64,000 bases of DNA from Fibrobacterota bacterium (GTDB lineage: Bacteria; Fibrobacterota; Fibrobacteria; UBA11236). Below, in pieces: positions 7,770 through 18,830 of the stretch (the first letter of the stretch is position 1; each line of letters opens with the position of its first letter). A program made the translations under genes and the position numbers. Under the pieces are notes generated by a model. That model made no database searches. It worked only from the letters and a program-made list of their open reading frames with translations, and was not told where the DNA came from. The stretch lies in contig JAEKLQ010000039.1 in NCBI GenBank assembly GCA_019509785.1, positions 62,001-126,000 of the forward strand, read 5' to 3'.

Positions 7770-8850
7770 ATCGATTCCCGCGGCCCCTTCCGCGGCGGAC
7801 CCGGGCCGTAACGTACGCGTTACACCCTATTCGGGGCCGGGCGGTCCCTATACGGGATCGGGCGGATTCCTGTTGCTCGACAAGCCCGTCGGGGTCTCTT
7901 CCTTCCAGGCCCTCCGCCCCGTCAAACGGACTTTCCCCAAAGCCAAGGTCGGCCATGCCGGCACCCTCGATCCGGCCGCCTCCGGCCTTTTGATCGCCGG
8001 AGTGGCATCGGGCACGCGCCTTTTGGAATACCTGGAAGGCATGCCGAAAACCTACGCCTTCACCGCCCTGTTCGGCTTCGTTTCGGATACTTGCGATCTC
8101 GAAGGCCGCGTAGAAGCCTATGCCGGGACGCGCCTCGCCGCTGCGCTGACCGCGGAGGAAGTCGAGCGCGCCATGGCCGCTTTCCGCGGGCGCATCCGCC
8201 AGGTACCTCCGGCGTATTCGGCGATCAAGATCGGGGGCGAGCGGGCATACGCCTTGGCGCGCGCCGGCGAAGTCGTGGAGCTGGAAGCGCGCGAAGTGGA
8301 GATTTTCGGACTAGAGCTGAAATCCTTCCGGCCCGGCAGCGCCGAATCCCCGGAGACGGCCCCCCAGGCGGACTTGGTCATGACCTGCTCCAAGGGAACC
8401 TATGTGCGTTCTCTCGTGGTGGACTTGGGCCGCGCGCTGGATCTCGGGGCGGTAACCGGGGCGTTACGGCGCCTCGCCATCGGGCCTTTCCGGGCGGAAG
8501 ATGCCGTCACTCCGGAATCCCTCACTCCCGCCTCTTCCCTGCTGCCTTTGGAAACCGCCGTGCTCGCATTGCCCCATGTGATTATCCCCGACCCAGAAGT
8601 GGCTCGGTTTCTCAACGGGCAATCCGTACGCGCGATGATTCCCGCGGCCGACCCCGGCCGGCCGAGTGCCGGCGCGGACTTGAACCCGCCCATCGCGACC
8701 TCCCTTCCGGACAGCGCCGAACCGGCCGCCCGGGAAGTCCGCGCCCATGCCGCCGACGGGACGCTCCTGGCAATCGCCGCCCTCTCTCCCGACGGACTCT
8801 GCGGGCCGCGCAAGGTGCTCCACAAGCCCCTTCAAGAGGGAGGGGCATGA
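7762..8850 (+). CDS. truB: tRNA pseudouridine(55) synthase TruB
   Basis: TruB makes pseudouridine 55 in the T-loop of tRNAs. The catalytic motif GHAGTLDPAASGLLI lies at about residues 53-67, with the nucleophilic Asp in TLDP, preceded by LLLDKPVGVSSFQAL. The KTYAF, PPAYSAIKIGGERAY and SKGTYVRSLVVDLG motifs follow. At 362 residues it is longer than E. coli TruB because of an N-terminal extension (about 35 residues) and a linker before the C-terminal PUA-like part. Its start overlaps rbfA by eight bases and its stop overlaps the ribF start (ATGA). Confidence 0.95.
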   Translation: MPESIPAAPSAADPGRNVRVTPYSGPGGPYTGSGGFLLLDKPVGVSSFQALRPVKRTFPKAKVGHAGTLDPAASGLLIAGVASGTRLLEYLEGMPKTYAFTALFGFVSDTCDLEGRVEAYAGTRLAAALTAEEVERAMAAFRGRIRQVPPAYSAIKIGGERAYALARAGEVVELEAREVEIFGLELKSFRPGSAESPETAPQADLVMTCSKGTYVRSLVVDLGRALDLGAVTGALRRLAIGPFRAEDAVTPESLTPASSLLPLETAVLALPHVIIPDPEVARFLNGQSVRAMIPAADPGRPSAGADLNPPIATSLPDSAEPAAREVRAHAADGTLLAIAALSPDGLCGPRKVLHKPLQEGGA

Positions 8851-9785
8851 ACCCGGTCGCATGGCGCAGCGTGCATCGCGAGGGACCGAGCGTGGTCGCG
8901 CTCGGGAACTTCGACGGGGTCCATCTGGGCCATCGCCGCTTGCTCCAATCCCTGGTCGCCGAAGGCGCGGCCTCGGGCCTCAAGCCCGTGTTGGTCACGT
9001 TCGAACCCCATCCCCGCTTTTTCTTCAAGCCGCAGGTGGCCCCCGCCCTGCTCACCACGCCCAGGGAAAAGATGGCCTTGCTTTCGGAATGGCCCATCGA
9101 GATCCTTCCCTTGGCCTTCGACGCCGATCTGGCCGGCCTGGAAGCGGCTGATTTCATCGACCTCTTCCTGAAGCAACGCCTGCAAGGCAAACGCTTCCTG
9201 TTGGGCCACGATCACCGTTTCGGCAAGGGGGCCAAAGGCGACGCGACCCTGGTGCAACGCCACGTTTCCGATCCCGCGCGCGACGTGCTCATCCTCGAGC
9301 CTTTCCGCCTCGACGGCGAGACCGTCTCAAGCTCGGCCATCCGCGCCCATCTCGAGGCGGGACGCATCGAGCAGGCCAACCGATTATTGGGGCGATGCTT
9401 CAGCTACTCGGGAAAGGTCGTGAAGGGCGAGGAGCGGGGCCGGCTGCTGGGATTCCCCACCGCCAACCTCGATATCGGCTACCCTTGGAAGGTGATGGTC
9501 GCCTTCGGCGTTTACGGGGGACGGGCCTTCGCGGAGGGCAAGCAATATGCCGCCATCGCCAATATCGGGCGGCACCCCACCTTCGGCGGCGACGCGGTGC
9601 ATATCGAAGTGCATGTCCTCGACTTCACCGGAAACCTTTACGACGCGGATTTCCGCTTTGACCTGGAGTTCTCCGTCCGGCCCGAAAAGCGATTCCCTTC
9701 GGTCGATGCGCTGAAGGCCCAAATCGGCGAGGATATCGCTCTGGTACGCGCCCGGATGGGAGCGAATCCACAAAATCGGCCCTAA
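8847..9785 (+). CDS. ribF: Bifunctional riboflavin kinase / FAD synthetase RibF
   Basis: RibF converts riboflavin to FMN and then FAD. Start 8847 overlaps the truB stop by four bases and is preceded by GAGGGAGGGG; the frame is open far upstream but that part is a shadow of truB. The 312-residue protein has the nucleotidyltransferase motif ALGNFDGVHLGHRRLL at about residues 18-33, the GHDHRFGKG loop near 119, SSSAIR near 152, and the kinase domain with GRLLGFPTANL (about 198-208). Location at the end of the rbfA-truB series is common in bacteria. Confidence 0.96.
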   Translation: MNPVAWRSVHREGPSVVALGNFDGVHLGHRRLLQSLVAEGAASGLKPVLVTFEPHPRFFFKPQVAPALLTTPREKMALLSEWPIEILPLAFDADLAGLEAADFIDLFLKQRLQGKRFLLGHDHRFGKGAKGDATLVQRHVSDPARDVLILEPFRLDGETVSSSAIRAHLEAGRIEQANRLLGRCFSYSGKVVKGEERGRLLGFPTANLDIGYPWKVMVAFGVYGGRAFAEGKQYAAIANIGRHPTFGGDAVHIEVHVLDFTGNLYDADFRFDLEFSVRPEKRFPSVDALKAQIGEDIALVRARMGANPQNRP

Positions 9786-9949
9786 ATTATGAAGTTTCGC
9801 AGGGGTTCTGGCCCTTTTGGCAGCCTGCAGGGACATTCGTTTTCCCCGCATTGACCTATATTTTGGATGCGCACCCGGAAAAACCCAGAGGGGCCGTCGC
9901 CTTAAAATCGGCAATGGCGGTTGGGATCCCCGGCGCGGGAAAGGAAATC

Positions 9950-10075
9950 ATGAACAACAGTTTATTGGATGACGAGAAAAGCTTCATCGTCCCATTGACG
10001 GTAATCGGCATCGTGGCGGTGGTGATCCTGCTTATTGCGGGTCTCTTCATCCCTTCGTCGATTTCGACGTGGTAA
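9950..10075 (+). CDS. 41-residue single-helix membrane peptide
   Basis: A short frame encodes an acidic N-terminus (MNNSLLDDEKSF) and one strongly hydrophobic helix (residues 13-34, IVPLTVIGIVAVVILLIAGL) ending SSISTW. AAGGAA lies five bases before the ATG. It sits alone between ribF and rpsO. No family is recognised. Support is the ribosome site plus the clean helix; a longer in-frame start at 9851 has no ribosome site and adds an unstructured leader. Confidence 0.5.
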   Translation: MNNSLLDDEKSFIVPLTVIGIVAVVILLIAGLFIPSSISTW

Positions 10076-10105
10076 TCATCCTGCCGAAACAGGCTGAGTA
10101 AGCGA

Positions 10106-10125
10106 GCCCCGCCTGCCGGCGGGGC
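10106..10125. terminator. GC-rich hairpin before rpsO
   Basis: GCCCCGCC, loop TGCC, GGCGGGGC: a perfect 8-bp stem downstream of the small membrane peptide and upstream of the rpsO promoter. No uridine tract follows, so termination here is uncertain. Confidence 0.4.
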
Positions 10126-10203
10126 ATCGGTTTCCCGACCCTTAAGCATCGGCCTGCCTCCCCGTTTCCAAGCCCCCCGACCCTACCGGAACCGGCCCGA
10201 AAA

Positions 10204-10232
10204 TTGACCGTTATACCGTGTAAAGCTATTAT
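10204..10232 (+). promoter_or_regulatory. Sigma-70-type promoter of rpsO-pnp
   Basis: TTGACC (10204-10209), exactly 17 bases, then TATTAT (10227-10232). This is the best promoter match in the window, in an AT-rich pocket 45 bases upstream of rpsO. Transcription would start near 10239. Confidence 0.75.
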
Positions 10233-10276
10233 TCTACCCCACTTAAACGGAACCAGACAGAGAAAGACGTAAGCGT

Positions 10277-10549
10277 ATGGCAACCATGACCAAGGAAATC
10301 GCGGCCAAAACCATCAGCGACTTCGGCAAGAACCCCAAGGACTCGGGCAACCCGAAGGTCCAGGTGGCTTTGCTGACCCATCGTATCGCCGAGATTACCG
10401 AGCATTTGAAGATCCATAAGAAGGACAAGCATTCCCGCCGTGGCCTCACCACCATGGTCGCCTATCGCCGCCGCCTGCTCAATTACATGATGAAGACGGA
10501 CCTGAATGGCTATCGCGGGCTGATCAAGCAACTCGACTTGCGCCGCTAA
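10277..10549 (+). CDS. rpsO: 30S ribosomal protein S15
   Basis: S15 binds the central domain of 16S rRNA early in 30S assembly. The 90 residues match the family length and show its hallmark stretches: DSGNPKVQVALLTHRIAEIT (about 22-41), HLKIHKKDKHSRRGL (44-58) and YRRRLLNYM. A strong promoter lies directly upstream. The pairing with pnp is the conserved rpsO-pnp order. Confidence 0.98.
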   Translation: MATMTKEIAAKTISDFGKNPKDSGNPKVQVALLTHRIAEITEHLKIHKKDKHSRRGLTTMVAYRRRLLNYMMKTDLNGYRGLIKQLDLRR

Positions 10550-10589
10550 GTCTCGCCTTTCTCCCAGTCCCTTCCTCAAGTCAACCCGC

Positions 10590-10610
10590 GCGGCGAGGGC
10601 CGCGCTCAAC
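10590..10610 (+). promoter_or_regulatory. Intercistronic hairpin between rpsO and pnp
   Basis: GCGCGG and CCGCGC flank a short loop around 10592-10609. In E. coli a stem between rpsO and pnp is cut by RNase III in pnp autoregulation. The position is equivalent; the function here is inferred. Confidence 0.35.
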
Positions 10611-10625
10611 CGGAGCAGAAATTAC

Positions 10626-12707
<2,082 letters not shown>

Positions 12708-12720
12708 GACCCGAAAAAAA

Positions 12721-12801
12721 GGGTACAGGGATCAGGGTAAAGGGTATAGGGTGAAGAAAATAAGGGCCTTTCCGGTACCCTTAACCCTGTACCCTGTACC
12801 C
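12721..12801. repeat. GGGTACAGGG-type inverted repeat, copy C
   Basis: Arms 12721-12746 and 12776-12801 are inverted copies with three differences in 26 positions. The same 10- to 11-base unit is used as in copies A and B, here 14 bases after the pnp stop. A run of seven adenines precedes the left arm. Confidence 0.8.
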
Positions 12802-12871
12802 CCCCGCTTCACTGCTGCAGGTCCGCACGTCGTCCCGCCCCGCTTCTCCCTCTCCCGGACGGATCCTCCAC

Positions 12872-14224
12872 ATGCCTAAACCCCGCTCGATGAACATGGA
12901 CGAAAAGATCACCACGCTCGAAAACGGCGTGGTGGTGGCTACCGAATCCCTTCCCAACATCCGCTCGGCCTCGCTGGGCGTTTACCTCGACATCGGTTCC
13001 AGGGACGAATCCCCGGCCACCAGCGGGCTGGCGCATTTCTTCGAACACATGGTCTTCAAAGGCACGCCCAAGCACGATGCCTTGCAGATCGTGAAGATCT
13101 TCGAGGCCACCGGCGGGCAGATCAACGCCTATACCTCCAAGGAACAGACCTGCTTCTACGCCAAGGTGGTGGACACCGAAGTGAGGCCGGGGCTGGAAAT
13201 GCTCCTGGAGATGGTCCTCGAATCCCATTTCGATCCCATCGAACTGGAAAAGGAAAAAGACGTCATCATCGAGGAGATCAAGGGCGGCAACGACAATCCC
13301 GAGGATTACGTCTACGACCTCTTCTCCCAAGCTTTCTTCGCCGACCATTCCCTGGGCTATCCCATCGCGGGATCGGCCAAGACGGTGAAGGGCCTGAGCC
13401 GGGAAATGCTCTTCGAGCACCAGCGCAAGGCCGCCGAAGCCGTCCCGGTATACGTGGTCGCCGTCGGCGCCGTGGACCATGCGGAGATCGTGGACATCGC
13501 CCGCAAGGCCTTCGGCCTGGGCCCCAAGGCCAAGTCCTTGGCTTCCCGTTCCCCCGGATCCCGCGCCTCCGCCCGGCGCGCCACCGTTTCCCTGGCCGAG
13601 CGCGCCGCCGCCGAGCGCCCGGGCCACGTCCACAAGCCCCGCCATCTGGTCGAAAAGCGGCCGCTCCATCAAGTGACCGCGCTTCTGGGCGGACCGAGCT
13701 ATGCTTGGGATCATCCCAACCGTTACGCCCTATTGCTCGTCAATACCGTGCTTGGCGACGGCATGAGCTCCAAGCTTTTCCAAAGCGTGCGCGAGGCCCT
13801 GGGGCTGGTCTACACCATCTACTCCAGCCCGGAATTCCTCATCAACGCGGGCGTATTCGCCATCGGTTTCGCGACCGAGCCCAAGGACATCGGTAAGGCG
13901 ACCAAGGAGATCAACAAGCAGTTGCAGGCCTTGCGGAAGACCGGGCTATCCAAATCCGAAATGGATTTCGCCAAGGCGAATCTGCGCGGCAGCATCTTGT
14001 TGGGACTGGAATCGAGCAACACCCGCATGGCCAGCCTGTCGCGGCGGCTGCTCTACGGGAAATCGGGCGAAAGCATCGATACGGTCCTGAAGCGCTTGGA
14101 CGCGGTGAAGCCCGCCGACATCCGGCTATGCATCCGCGACGTATTCCGCGCTAAGCATTGGGCCTCGGCGTGCATCGTGCCGAAGCGGGCCCACGTATCC
14201 ATGGGCCGATTGCTGGACTTTTAG
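12872..14224 (+). CDS. M16 family zinc metallopeptidase (processing-peptidase-like)
   Basis: The inverzincin motif HFFEH (about residues 54-58, in SGLAHFFEHMVFKGT) and the downstream acidic stretch FDPIELEKEKDVIIEEI supply the zinc ligands expected for an active M16 beta-type subunit. The 450-residue length fits the short single-chain group (PqqL/YmxG-like or mitochondrial-processing-peptidase-like). These genes are often found after pnp, as here. No signal peptide is visible, suggesting a cytoplasmic enzyme. The start may be 12872 or the Met at 12890 or 12896. Confidence 0.9.
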   Translation: MPKPRSMNMDEKITTLENGVVVATESLPNIRSASLGVYLDIGSRDESPATSGLAHFFEHMVFKGTPKHDALQIVKIFEATGGQINAYTSKEQTCFYAKVVDTEVRPGLEMLLEMVLESHFDPIELEKEKDVIIEEIKGGNDNPEDYVYDLFSQAFFADHSLGYPIAGSAKTVKGLSREMLFEHQRKAAEAVPVYVVAVGAVDHAEIVDIARKAFGLGPKAKSLASRSPGSRASARRATVSLAERAAAERPGHVHKPRHLVEKRPLHQVTALLGGPSYAWDHPNRYALLLVNTVLGDGMSSKLFQSVREALGLVYTIYSSPEFLINAGVFAIGFATEPKDIGKATKEINKQLQALRKTGLSKSEMDFAKANLRGSILLGLESSNTRMASLSRRLLYGKSGESIDTVLKRLDAVKPADIRLCIRDVFRAKHWASACIVPKRAHVSMGRLLDF

Positions 14225-14258
14225 CCCAAGGGCCGGCTCATCGCCGTCGCCCCTCGCT

Positions 14259-15248
14259 TCACTCCCATTCCACCGCCCTCCGCGCGCTTTCCATCAGCCG
14301 CGCTTGCGCGATCGCGTCCTCCCAGGTGAGATTCGGGCTTTGCCCCTTGAGAGCGTACTCCTCGACTTCGCGGGCTTCCCGGGCGAATGCGGCCAGGCCG
14401 TCGCCCGCCTGGTACACGCTTTCCCCATCGGCGTTGAAAACGCGGATCTCGGCCGCGGACGCGGGGGGATGCCAGGGCTGGGGAATCTCGATGCGTCCGC
14501 GTTCCCCATGGATCACCGCCAGGGCCGGGCGCGTTTCGCGCAGGGCGCAATAGATTTCCGCCCGCACGCCGCCCGGGAATTCCAGGGTCAGCTCGGTTCT
14601 TTCATCCACGCCTTCGGGGCCGCGAAGGGCGCGGGCGCGCAAGACGCGGGCTTGGGCGCCGGGCGTCTCGCCGGCGAAGGTCCGCGCGAAATGCACGCCG
14701 TAACAGCCCACATCGGCGAAGGCTCCGCCCCAGGCCTCCGGGCTCAAGCGGATGTTCCCCGGCTTCTGCCCCATATCGTAGCAGAAGGTGGCGGAAAGGG
14801 ATCGTACGGATCCGATGGCATCCTCTTCGATCAGGGCGCGCGTCAGCCCCCACTGGGGATGCAAGGCGTACATGAAGCCTTCCATGAAGAAAACCCGGGC
14901 CTTGCGCGCCGCGTCCGACAGGGCCGCGACTTCGGACTCGAGCAAGGAAGCCGGCTTTTCGCAGAGCACGTGCTTCCCGGACCGCGCCGCCCGGATGCCC
15001 CACTCCGCGTGCATATGATTCGGAAGCGCGACGTAGATCGCGTCCACGCCGGGATCCGCGAGCAGCTCCATGTACCCGCCGTACGCGCGCGGAATGCCGA
15101 GTCGCTCCGCGAATGCGGAGGCCCGTGAGGAATCCCGGCTGGCGACCGCGGCGACGGGTATTCCCTGGACGATCAAATCGGCCGCGAACTTGCCGGCGAT
15201 GTTGCCGCAACCGAGGATTCCCCAGTGCAAGCCTAAGCGGTCTTTCAA
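14259..15248 (-). CDS. Gfo/Idh/MocA family oxidoreductase
   Basis: A NAD(P)-dependent dehydrogenase of sugar or cyclitol type. LHWGILGCGNIAGKFAADLI at the N-terminus is the nucleotide-binding Rossmann loop; DAIYVALPNHMHAEWGI and GKHVLCEKPASLLESE carry the family EKP motif with its lysine. The C-terminal alpha/beta domain includes the GGAFADVGCYGVHFAR stretch. The start is given as the TTG at 15248, which puts the Rossmann loop at residues 8-20 as usual. The frame is open to an ATG at 15422 but the extra 58 residues do not look like this family. Substrate cannot be told. Confidence 0.85.
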   Translation of the reverse strand: MKDRLGLHWGILGCGNIAGKFAADLIVQGIPVAAVASRDSSRASAFAERLGIPRAYGGYMELLADPGVDAIYVALPNHMHAEWGIRAARSGKHVLCEKPASLLESEVAALSDAARKARVFFMEGFMYALHPQWGLTRALIEEDAIGSVRSLSATFCYDMGQKPGNIRLSPEAWGGAFADVGCYGVHFARTFAGETPGAQARVLRARALRGPEGVDERTELTLEFPGGVRAEIYCALRETRPALAVIHGERGRIEIPQPWHPPASAAEIRVFNADGESVYQAGDGLAAFAREAREVEEYALKGQSPNLTWEDAIAQARLMESARRAVEWE

Positions 15249-15436
15249 TTCCGCCCCCGCATTTCCGACGCGTCGAACACGCCCCGGAATCCCGGATAAA
15301 TGCGACAGCGTAGAATGGGAGGGGGACAGTTCATAGGTTAGGCCGATAAATCGGCTGAATAAACTTAATTCACCGGGTGGGACTTCCGGATCCGAACCCG
15401 GTTGCTCCCCTCCGGGGACCATGGTATCCTTCGGTC

Positions 15437-15742
15437 ATGCCTTTCCGGCTCCGTCTTCGCCCCCTTTTCGCCGCCGCCTTCCTGATCTCCGCATGCGCGG
15501 CGCCCCGGACCTTGGCCCCCGCTTCGGCCGGAATCATGGCGGCCCGCCTCGCCAACGATCGATGCCAGAAGCTTTATGGAGCGCGCCCCTTCGCGCCCGA
15601 GGACTTCGAAGCCGTATGGGAGCGCGATCGCTGGCATTGGGGCAGCGCCACTGCGGAAAGGATCGAGGGCTACGACGTGGATGTCTCGTTCAATACGCGG
15701 GGCGGGAGCCCGCATGTGGAGGTTTCGCTCCCACCCGAATGA
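15437..15742 (+). CDS. Small predicted lipoprotein, unknown function
   Basis: A 101-residue protein with a basic N-terminus (MPFRLRLRPLF), a hydrophobic core and the lipobox LISAC (Cys near residue 20), so it is probably lipid-anchored. The mature part has no recognised domain; it contains DRWHWGSATAERIEGYDVDV and ends in a beta-like stretch HVEVSLPPE. The start at 15437 gives the signal peptide the expected shape. Divergent from the dehydrogenase gene. Confidence 0.6.
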   Translation: MPFRLRLRPLFAAAFLISACAAPRTLAPASAGIMAARLANDRCQKLYGARPFAPEDFEAVWERDRWHWGSATAERIEGYDVDVSFNTRGGSPHVEVSLPPE

Positions 15743-15865
15743 AAGGCGCTCGCAAAGCGAGCGGCGCACGCCAGGCGAGCGGGCAGACCACGGAAACTGG
15801 CGTCACTCCGTTCCAGTAATTCTCCATCATCGTCCGCGCAAGCGGAAAATGCGGTTTCGCTCGTA

Positions 15866-15893
15866 TTGGCGTTGCCGGATTCGATGTTATATT
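15866..15893 (+). promoter_or_regulatory. Probable promoter of the OmpA/TSP3 gene
   Basis: TTGGCG (15866-15871), 16 bases, TATATT (15888-15893), about 67 bases before the ATG at 15961. It lies in an AT-richer pocket. The -35 match is fair. Confidence 0.5.
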
Positions 15894-15960
15894 TTGGGGC
15901 CCGGAACAGGAAGTCCGGGATCCACTTCCTTGTGAAAATTCACGCTCAGCAGAGGTCCCC

Positions 15961-17859
15961 ATGAAGCATCTGTCTCTCGTCATGGCCTTGGCTACGTCCG
16001 CATTCGCAACCGCCATCGATCGCGATGGCGTCGCCGGCATCGATAAGACTTTTTCGGCCCAGACCCTGGGCCACGGAAAGCTGGCCATCGGCCTGCATAG
16101 CCAGGTGGTCGATGACGAGGAGGTGCTCCAGAACACCCAAATCAACGTCAACGGCAACCCTTCCACTATCAACGATTACCTGACCTTGAGTTCGAGCATT
16201 TTCATCGGCTTAGGGTTGGGACCCTATACCGATATCGGTTTGGCGCTGCCCCTCTACTACGAGAAGCTCAACAGCGATAACCAAGCCGTGGACCTCGAGG
16301 AGCAATACCCCGGGGATTTGCGTTACCGCCTGAAGATCCGGTTCCCCTTCAAAGACGTTCAGGTGGTGGACGTTGCCCTTATGTTGGGAGGATCCGTTCC
16401 GACCCAGGCCGACAACCGCGGCGTGATCCCGCGCGAGCTGGAATACATGACCGACGATCCCTCGAAATTCACCGAGGGCAATTCGCCTTTCGGAGCCGGT
16501 AGGCCGACCTTCGAGGCCGGCTTGGGCCTCACCATGGATCTGGGACAAGTGTCGCAGAAGTTCCAATTCCTGTGGCATTTCAATTTAGGGGTACGCAAAA
16601 TCAACATCTCCAGCGAGCCCCCGTTCGAGGACGTCCTCTTCTGGTCCACGGCCGTGGAGTACGAACCGGGCACCTTCATCCGCTTCTTCGCCCAGTTCTA
16701 TCATGAATCCCGCTTCGATCATCTCGGCGACAACGAATTCAGCACCGAGCCGACCACGGCGACCTTCGGCGCGGTAGCGCAAACCCCTGTGGGCCTTGAC
16801 TTCTACGCGGGCCTGGTGTTGGGCCTCAACGACGGATTCATTCCCGTCAAATACAACTTCGAGAACAGCACCCCTGCCCGGATCCATGATTTCGGCATCA
16901 AGGGAAGCCCCGACCTTTCCATGATTTTCCAGGTCAGCTGGAATGGGTTCGTCCTGACGCAGGACCACGACCATGACGGTATTCCCGACAAGCTGGACAA
17001 ATGCCCGGATGATCCCGAGGACAAGGACGGCTTCCAGGACGAGGACGGCTGCCCCGATCCGGACAACGACAAGGACGGCATCCCCGACATCAAGGACAAA
17101 TGCCCCCTGGATCCCGAGGATAAGGATGGATTCCAGGATGAGGATGGATGCCCCGATCCCGACAATGACAAGGACGGCATCCCGGACAGCAAGGACAAGT
17201 GCCCCAACGATCCTCAAGGCGCCGACGGCAAGGACGGTTGCCCCAACCTCGATAAGGACGCCGACGGCATTCCCGACGCCATCGATAAGTGCCCGACCGA
17301 TCCCGAGGATCGCGACGGATTCGAGGACGAGGACGGATGCCCCGAGCCGGATAACGACAAGGACGGGATCTGCGATCCTTGGGTCTCGGAGAAGGGCCTG
17401 CTGGCCAAGTACGCCGGGGTCTGCAAAGGCGTCGACAAGTGCCCCGGCGCCGCCGAGACCATGAACGGGTTCGAGGACGAGGATGGATGCCCGGACAAGC
17501 TCGAGGTCCAGACGGTCGTTAAGACCATGGTCCTGAAGGGAGTGAACTTCAAGACCGGGTCGGCCGAGCTCACCAGCGAATCCTATCGCGTGCTGGACGA
17601 AGTGGTGACCCAGATCCAGACCAACAAGGACATCCAGTTCGAAGTGGCGGGCCATACCGATAGCCGGGGCAATGCCACCAAGAATCAGATGCTGTCGCAG
17701 GCGCGCGCCCAGACGGTGGCCAACTACTTCATCAGCAAGGGCGTGGAAGCCGCGCGGTTGAAGGTCATCGGCTACGGTTCTTCGCGGCCGCTGGCGCCTA
17801 ACACCAGCGCGGAAGGCCGCGCCCTCAACCGGCGCGTGGAGCTGAACCGGTTGAACTGA
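15961..17859 (+). CDS. OmpA-family outer-membrane protein with thrombospondin type 3 repeats
   Basis: Signal peptide at residues 1-19 (MKHLSLVMALATSAFATA), then an approximately 300-residue beta-rich region likely to form a barrel. Residues about 335-510 carry six or so Asp-rich units of the type DKDGIPDxxDKCPxDPEDKDGF, which bind calcium in thrombospondin type 3 repeats. The C-terminus (about 523-632) is an OmpA domain with VNFKTGSAELT, FEVAGHTDSRGN and LNRRVELNRLN, the peptidoglycan-binding pattern. The protein probably links the outer membrane to the cell wall with a calcium-stiffened rod. AGAGG precedes the ATG. A 12-bp perfect hairpin follows the gene. Confidence 0.92.
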   Translation: MKHLSLVMALATSAFATAIDRDGVAGIDKTFSAQTLGHGKLAIGLHSQVVDDEEVLQNTQINVNGNPSTINDYLTLSSSIFIGLGLGPYTDIGLALPLYYEKLNSDNQAVDLEEQYPGDLRYRLKIRFPFKDVQVVDVALMLGGSVPTQADNRGVIPRELEYMTDDPSKFTEGNSPFGAGRPTFEAGLGLTMDLGQVSQKFQFLWHFNLGVRKINISSEPPFEDVLFWSTAVEYEPGTFIRFFAQFYHESRFDHLGDNEFSTEPTTATFGAVAQTPVGLDFYAGLVLGLNDGFIPVKYNFENSTPARIHDFGIKGSPDLSMIFQVSWNGFVLTQDHDHDGIPDKLDKCPDDPEDKDGFQDEDGCPDPDNDKDGIPDIKDKCPLDPEDKDGFQDEDGCPDPDNDKDGIPDSKDKCPNDPQGADGKDGCPNLDKDADGIPDAIDKCPTDPEDRDGFEDEDGCPEPDNDKDGICDPWVSEKGLLAKYAGVCKGVDKCPGAAETMNGFEDEDGCPDKLEVQTVVKTMVLKGVNFKTGSAELTSESYRVLDEVVTQIQTNKDIQFEVAGHTDSRGNATKNQMLSQARAQTVANYFISKGVEAARLKVIGYGSSRPLAPNTSAEGRALNRRVELNRLN

Positions 17860-17875
17860 CCGCCGTATCGTAGAC

Positions 17876-17903
17876 CCGTGCGCATGCCGAAGCATGCGCA
17901 CGG
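17876..17903. terminator. Perfect 12-bp hairpin after the OmpA/TSP3 gene
   Basis: CCGTGCGCATGC, loop CGAA, GCATGCGCACGG (17876-17903). It starts 16 bases after the stop codon and ends 19 bases before the next start. No uridine run follows, so it may be a processing or stability stem, or a weak terminator. Confidence 0.6.
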
Positions 17904-17922
17904 AAAACATTTCGAGGATCGG

Positions 17923-18780
17923 ATGAAGCGGATTCGCCATTTCGAACCCAACCGGATTCCATCCCGGCTCTCCGGATTCGGGATCCTCGTTCTTCCATGC
18001 TTTTGCTTTTCCATGGCAGTCCCGGCACGCGCCGCAGGGGTCGATAGCTCGGCAGGAGTCGATACCTTGCCCCCGCCCTCCTTTTTCATATCCGTAAGCG
18101 TCGCGGATTCGCTCACCGGCCTACCCCTGCCAGGAGCCGCCGTCTATGCCCGCAGCCCGACCGCCAACTACTCCATAGCGGTTACGGACTCGGAGGGCGT
18201 CGCCTATTTCACCAAGAAAGATCTTTCGACCCCCGGGTTCTCCGATCTGCAATGGATAACGGCCGCTTATCCCGGATATGTTTCCCGTACCTACTCGGAT
18301 TCCTCTTTGCTAAGGTCGGGACCCCCTCCTTACGCGCTTCGGATCCCTCTGGTGCCCGCCACCCCGAAGAACAGCCAAACGTTCCAAGGCACCTTGGTCG
18401 ACTCCAGCCGGCATCCCATCCCCGATTTCCCCGTGGACTTGAGCATCGGCCAGGTCACCGGAGGGCAAGTGGGATATGGCGACGGTTACATGACCTTCAC
18501 CGCGAAAACGGATACGGCCGGCCGATTCGTATTTACCGGCATCCCCGCGAAGTATCAATCCGGCTTCATATTTACGCGGCATTCCCCGCGCGATCTCGTC
18601 GATATGATCTCGGTCTCCTTCAAGGATACGGCTCTGATAGTCGCTCCCAGGTGGAAGCAGACGACTTCGATCGCGGCCCCAGCCGCCCGGACGCGCATGT
18701 CCGCGCCAGCTGGACCGGCGTCGATAATGCTATTCGATGCCCGCGGCCGGGATGCCGCCGGACGCCGTAGGCTTCGCTAA
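17923..18780 (+). CDS. Secreted protein with carboxypeptidase-regulatory-like beta-sandwich segments
   Basis: The ATG at 17923 follows GAGG; an earlier in-frame ATG at 17878 lies inside the hairpin. A long n-region is followed by a hydrophobic signal (ILVLPCFCFSMAVPARA). The mature part has two stretches of the kind found in carboxypeptidase-regulatory-like domains: SVADSLTGLPLPGAAVYAR with SEGVAYFT (about 67-110), and GTLVDSSRHPIPDFPVDLSI with DTAGRFVFTGIP (about 165-225). The end, IMLFDARGRDAAGRRRLR, looks like the first strand of a type IX-like sorting domain cut short. Function unknown. Confidence 0.6.
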   Translation: MKRIRHFEPNRIPSRLSGFGILVLPCFCFSMAVPARAAGVDSSAGVDTLPPPSFFISVSVADSLTGLPLPGAAVYARSPTANYSIAVTDSEGVAYFTKKDLSTPGFSDLQWITAAYPGYVSRTYSDSSLLRSGPPPYALRIPLVPATPKNSQTFQGTLVDSSRHPIPDFPVDLSIGQVTGGQVGYGDGYMTFTAKTDTAGRFVFTGIPAKYQSGFIFTRHSPRDLVDMISVSFKDTALIVAPRWKQTTSIAAPAARTRMSAPAGPASIMLFDARGRDAAGRRRLR

Positions 18781-18830
18781 GACTCCCGGAAGAACGGGGC
18801 TCATACGGAGCCCTGTCCGAAGAACCTTCT

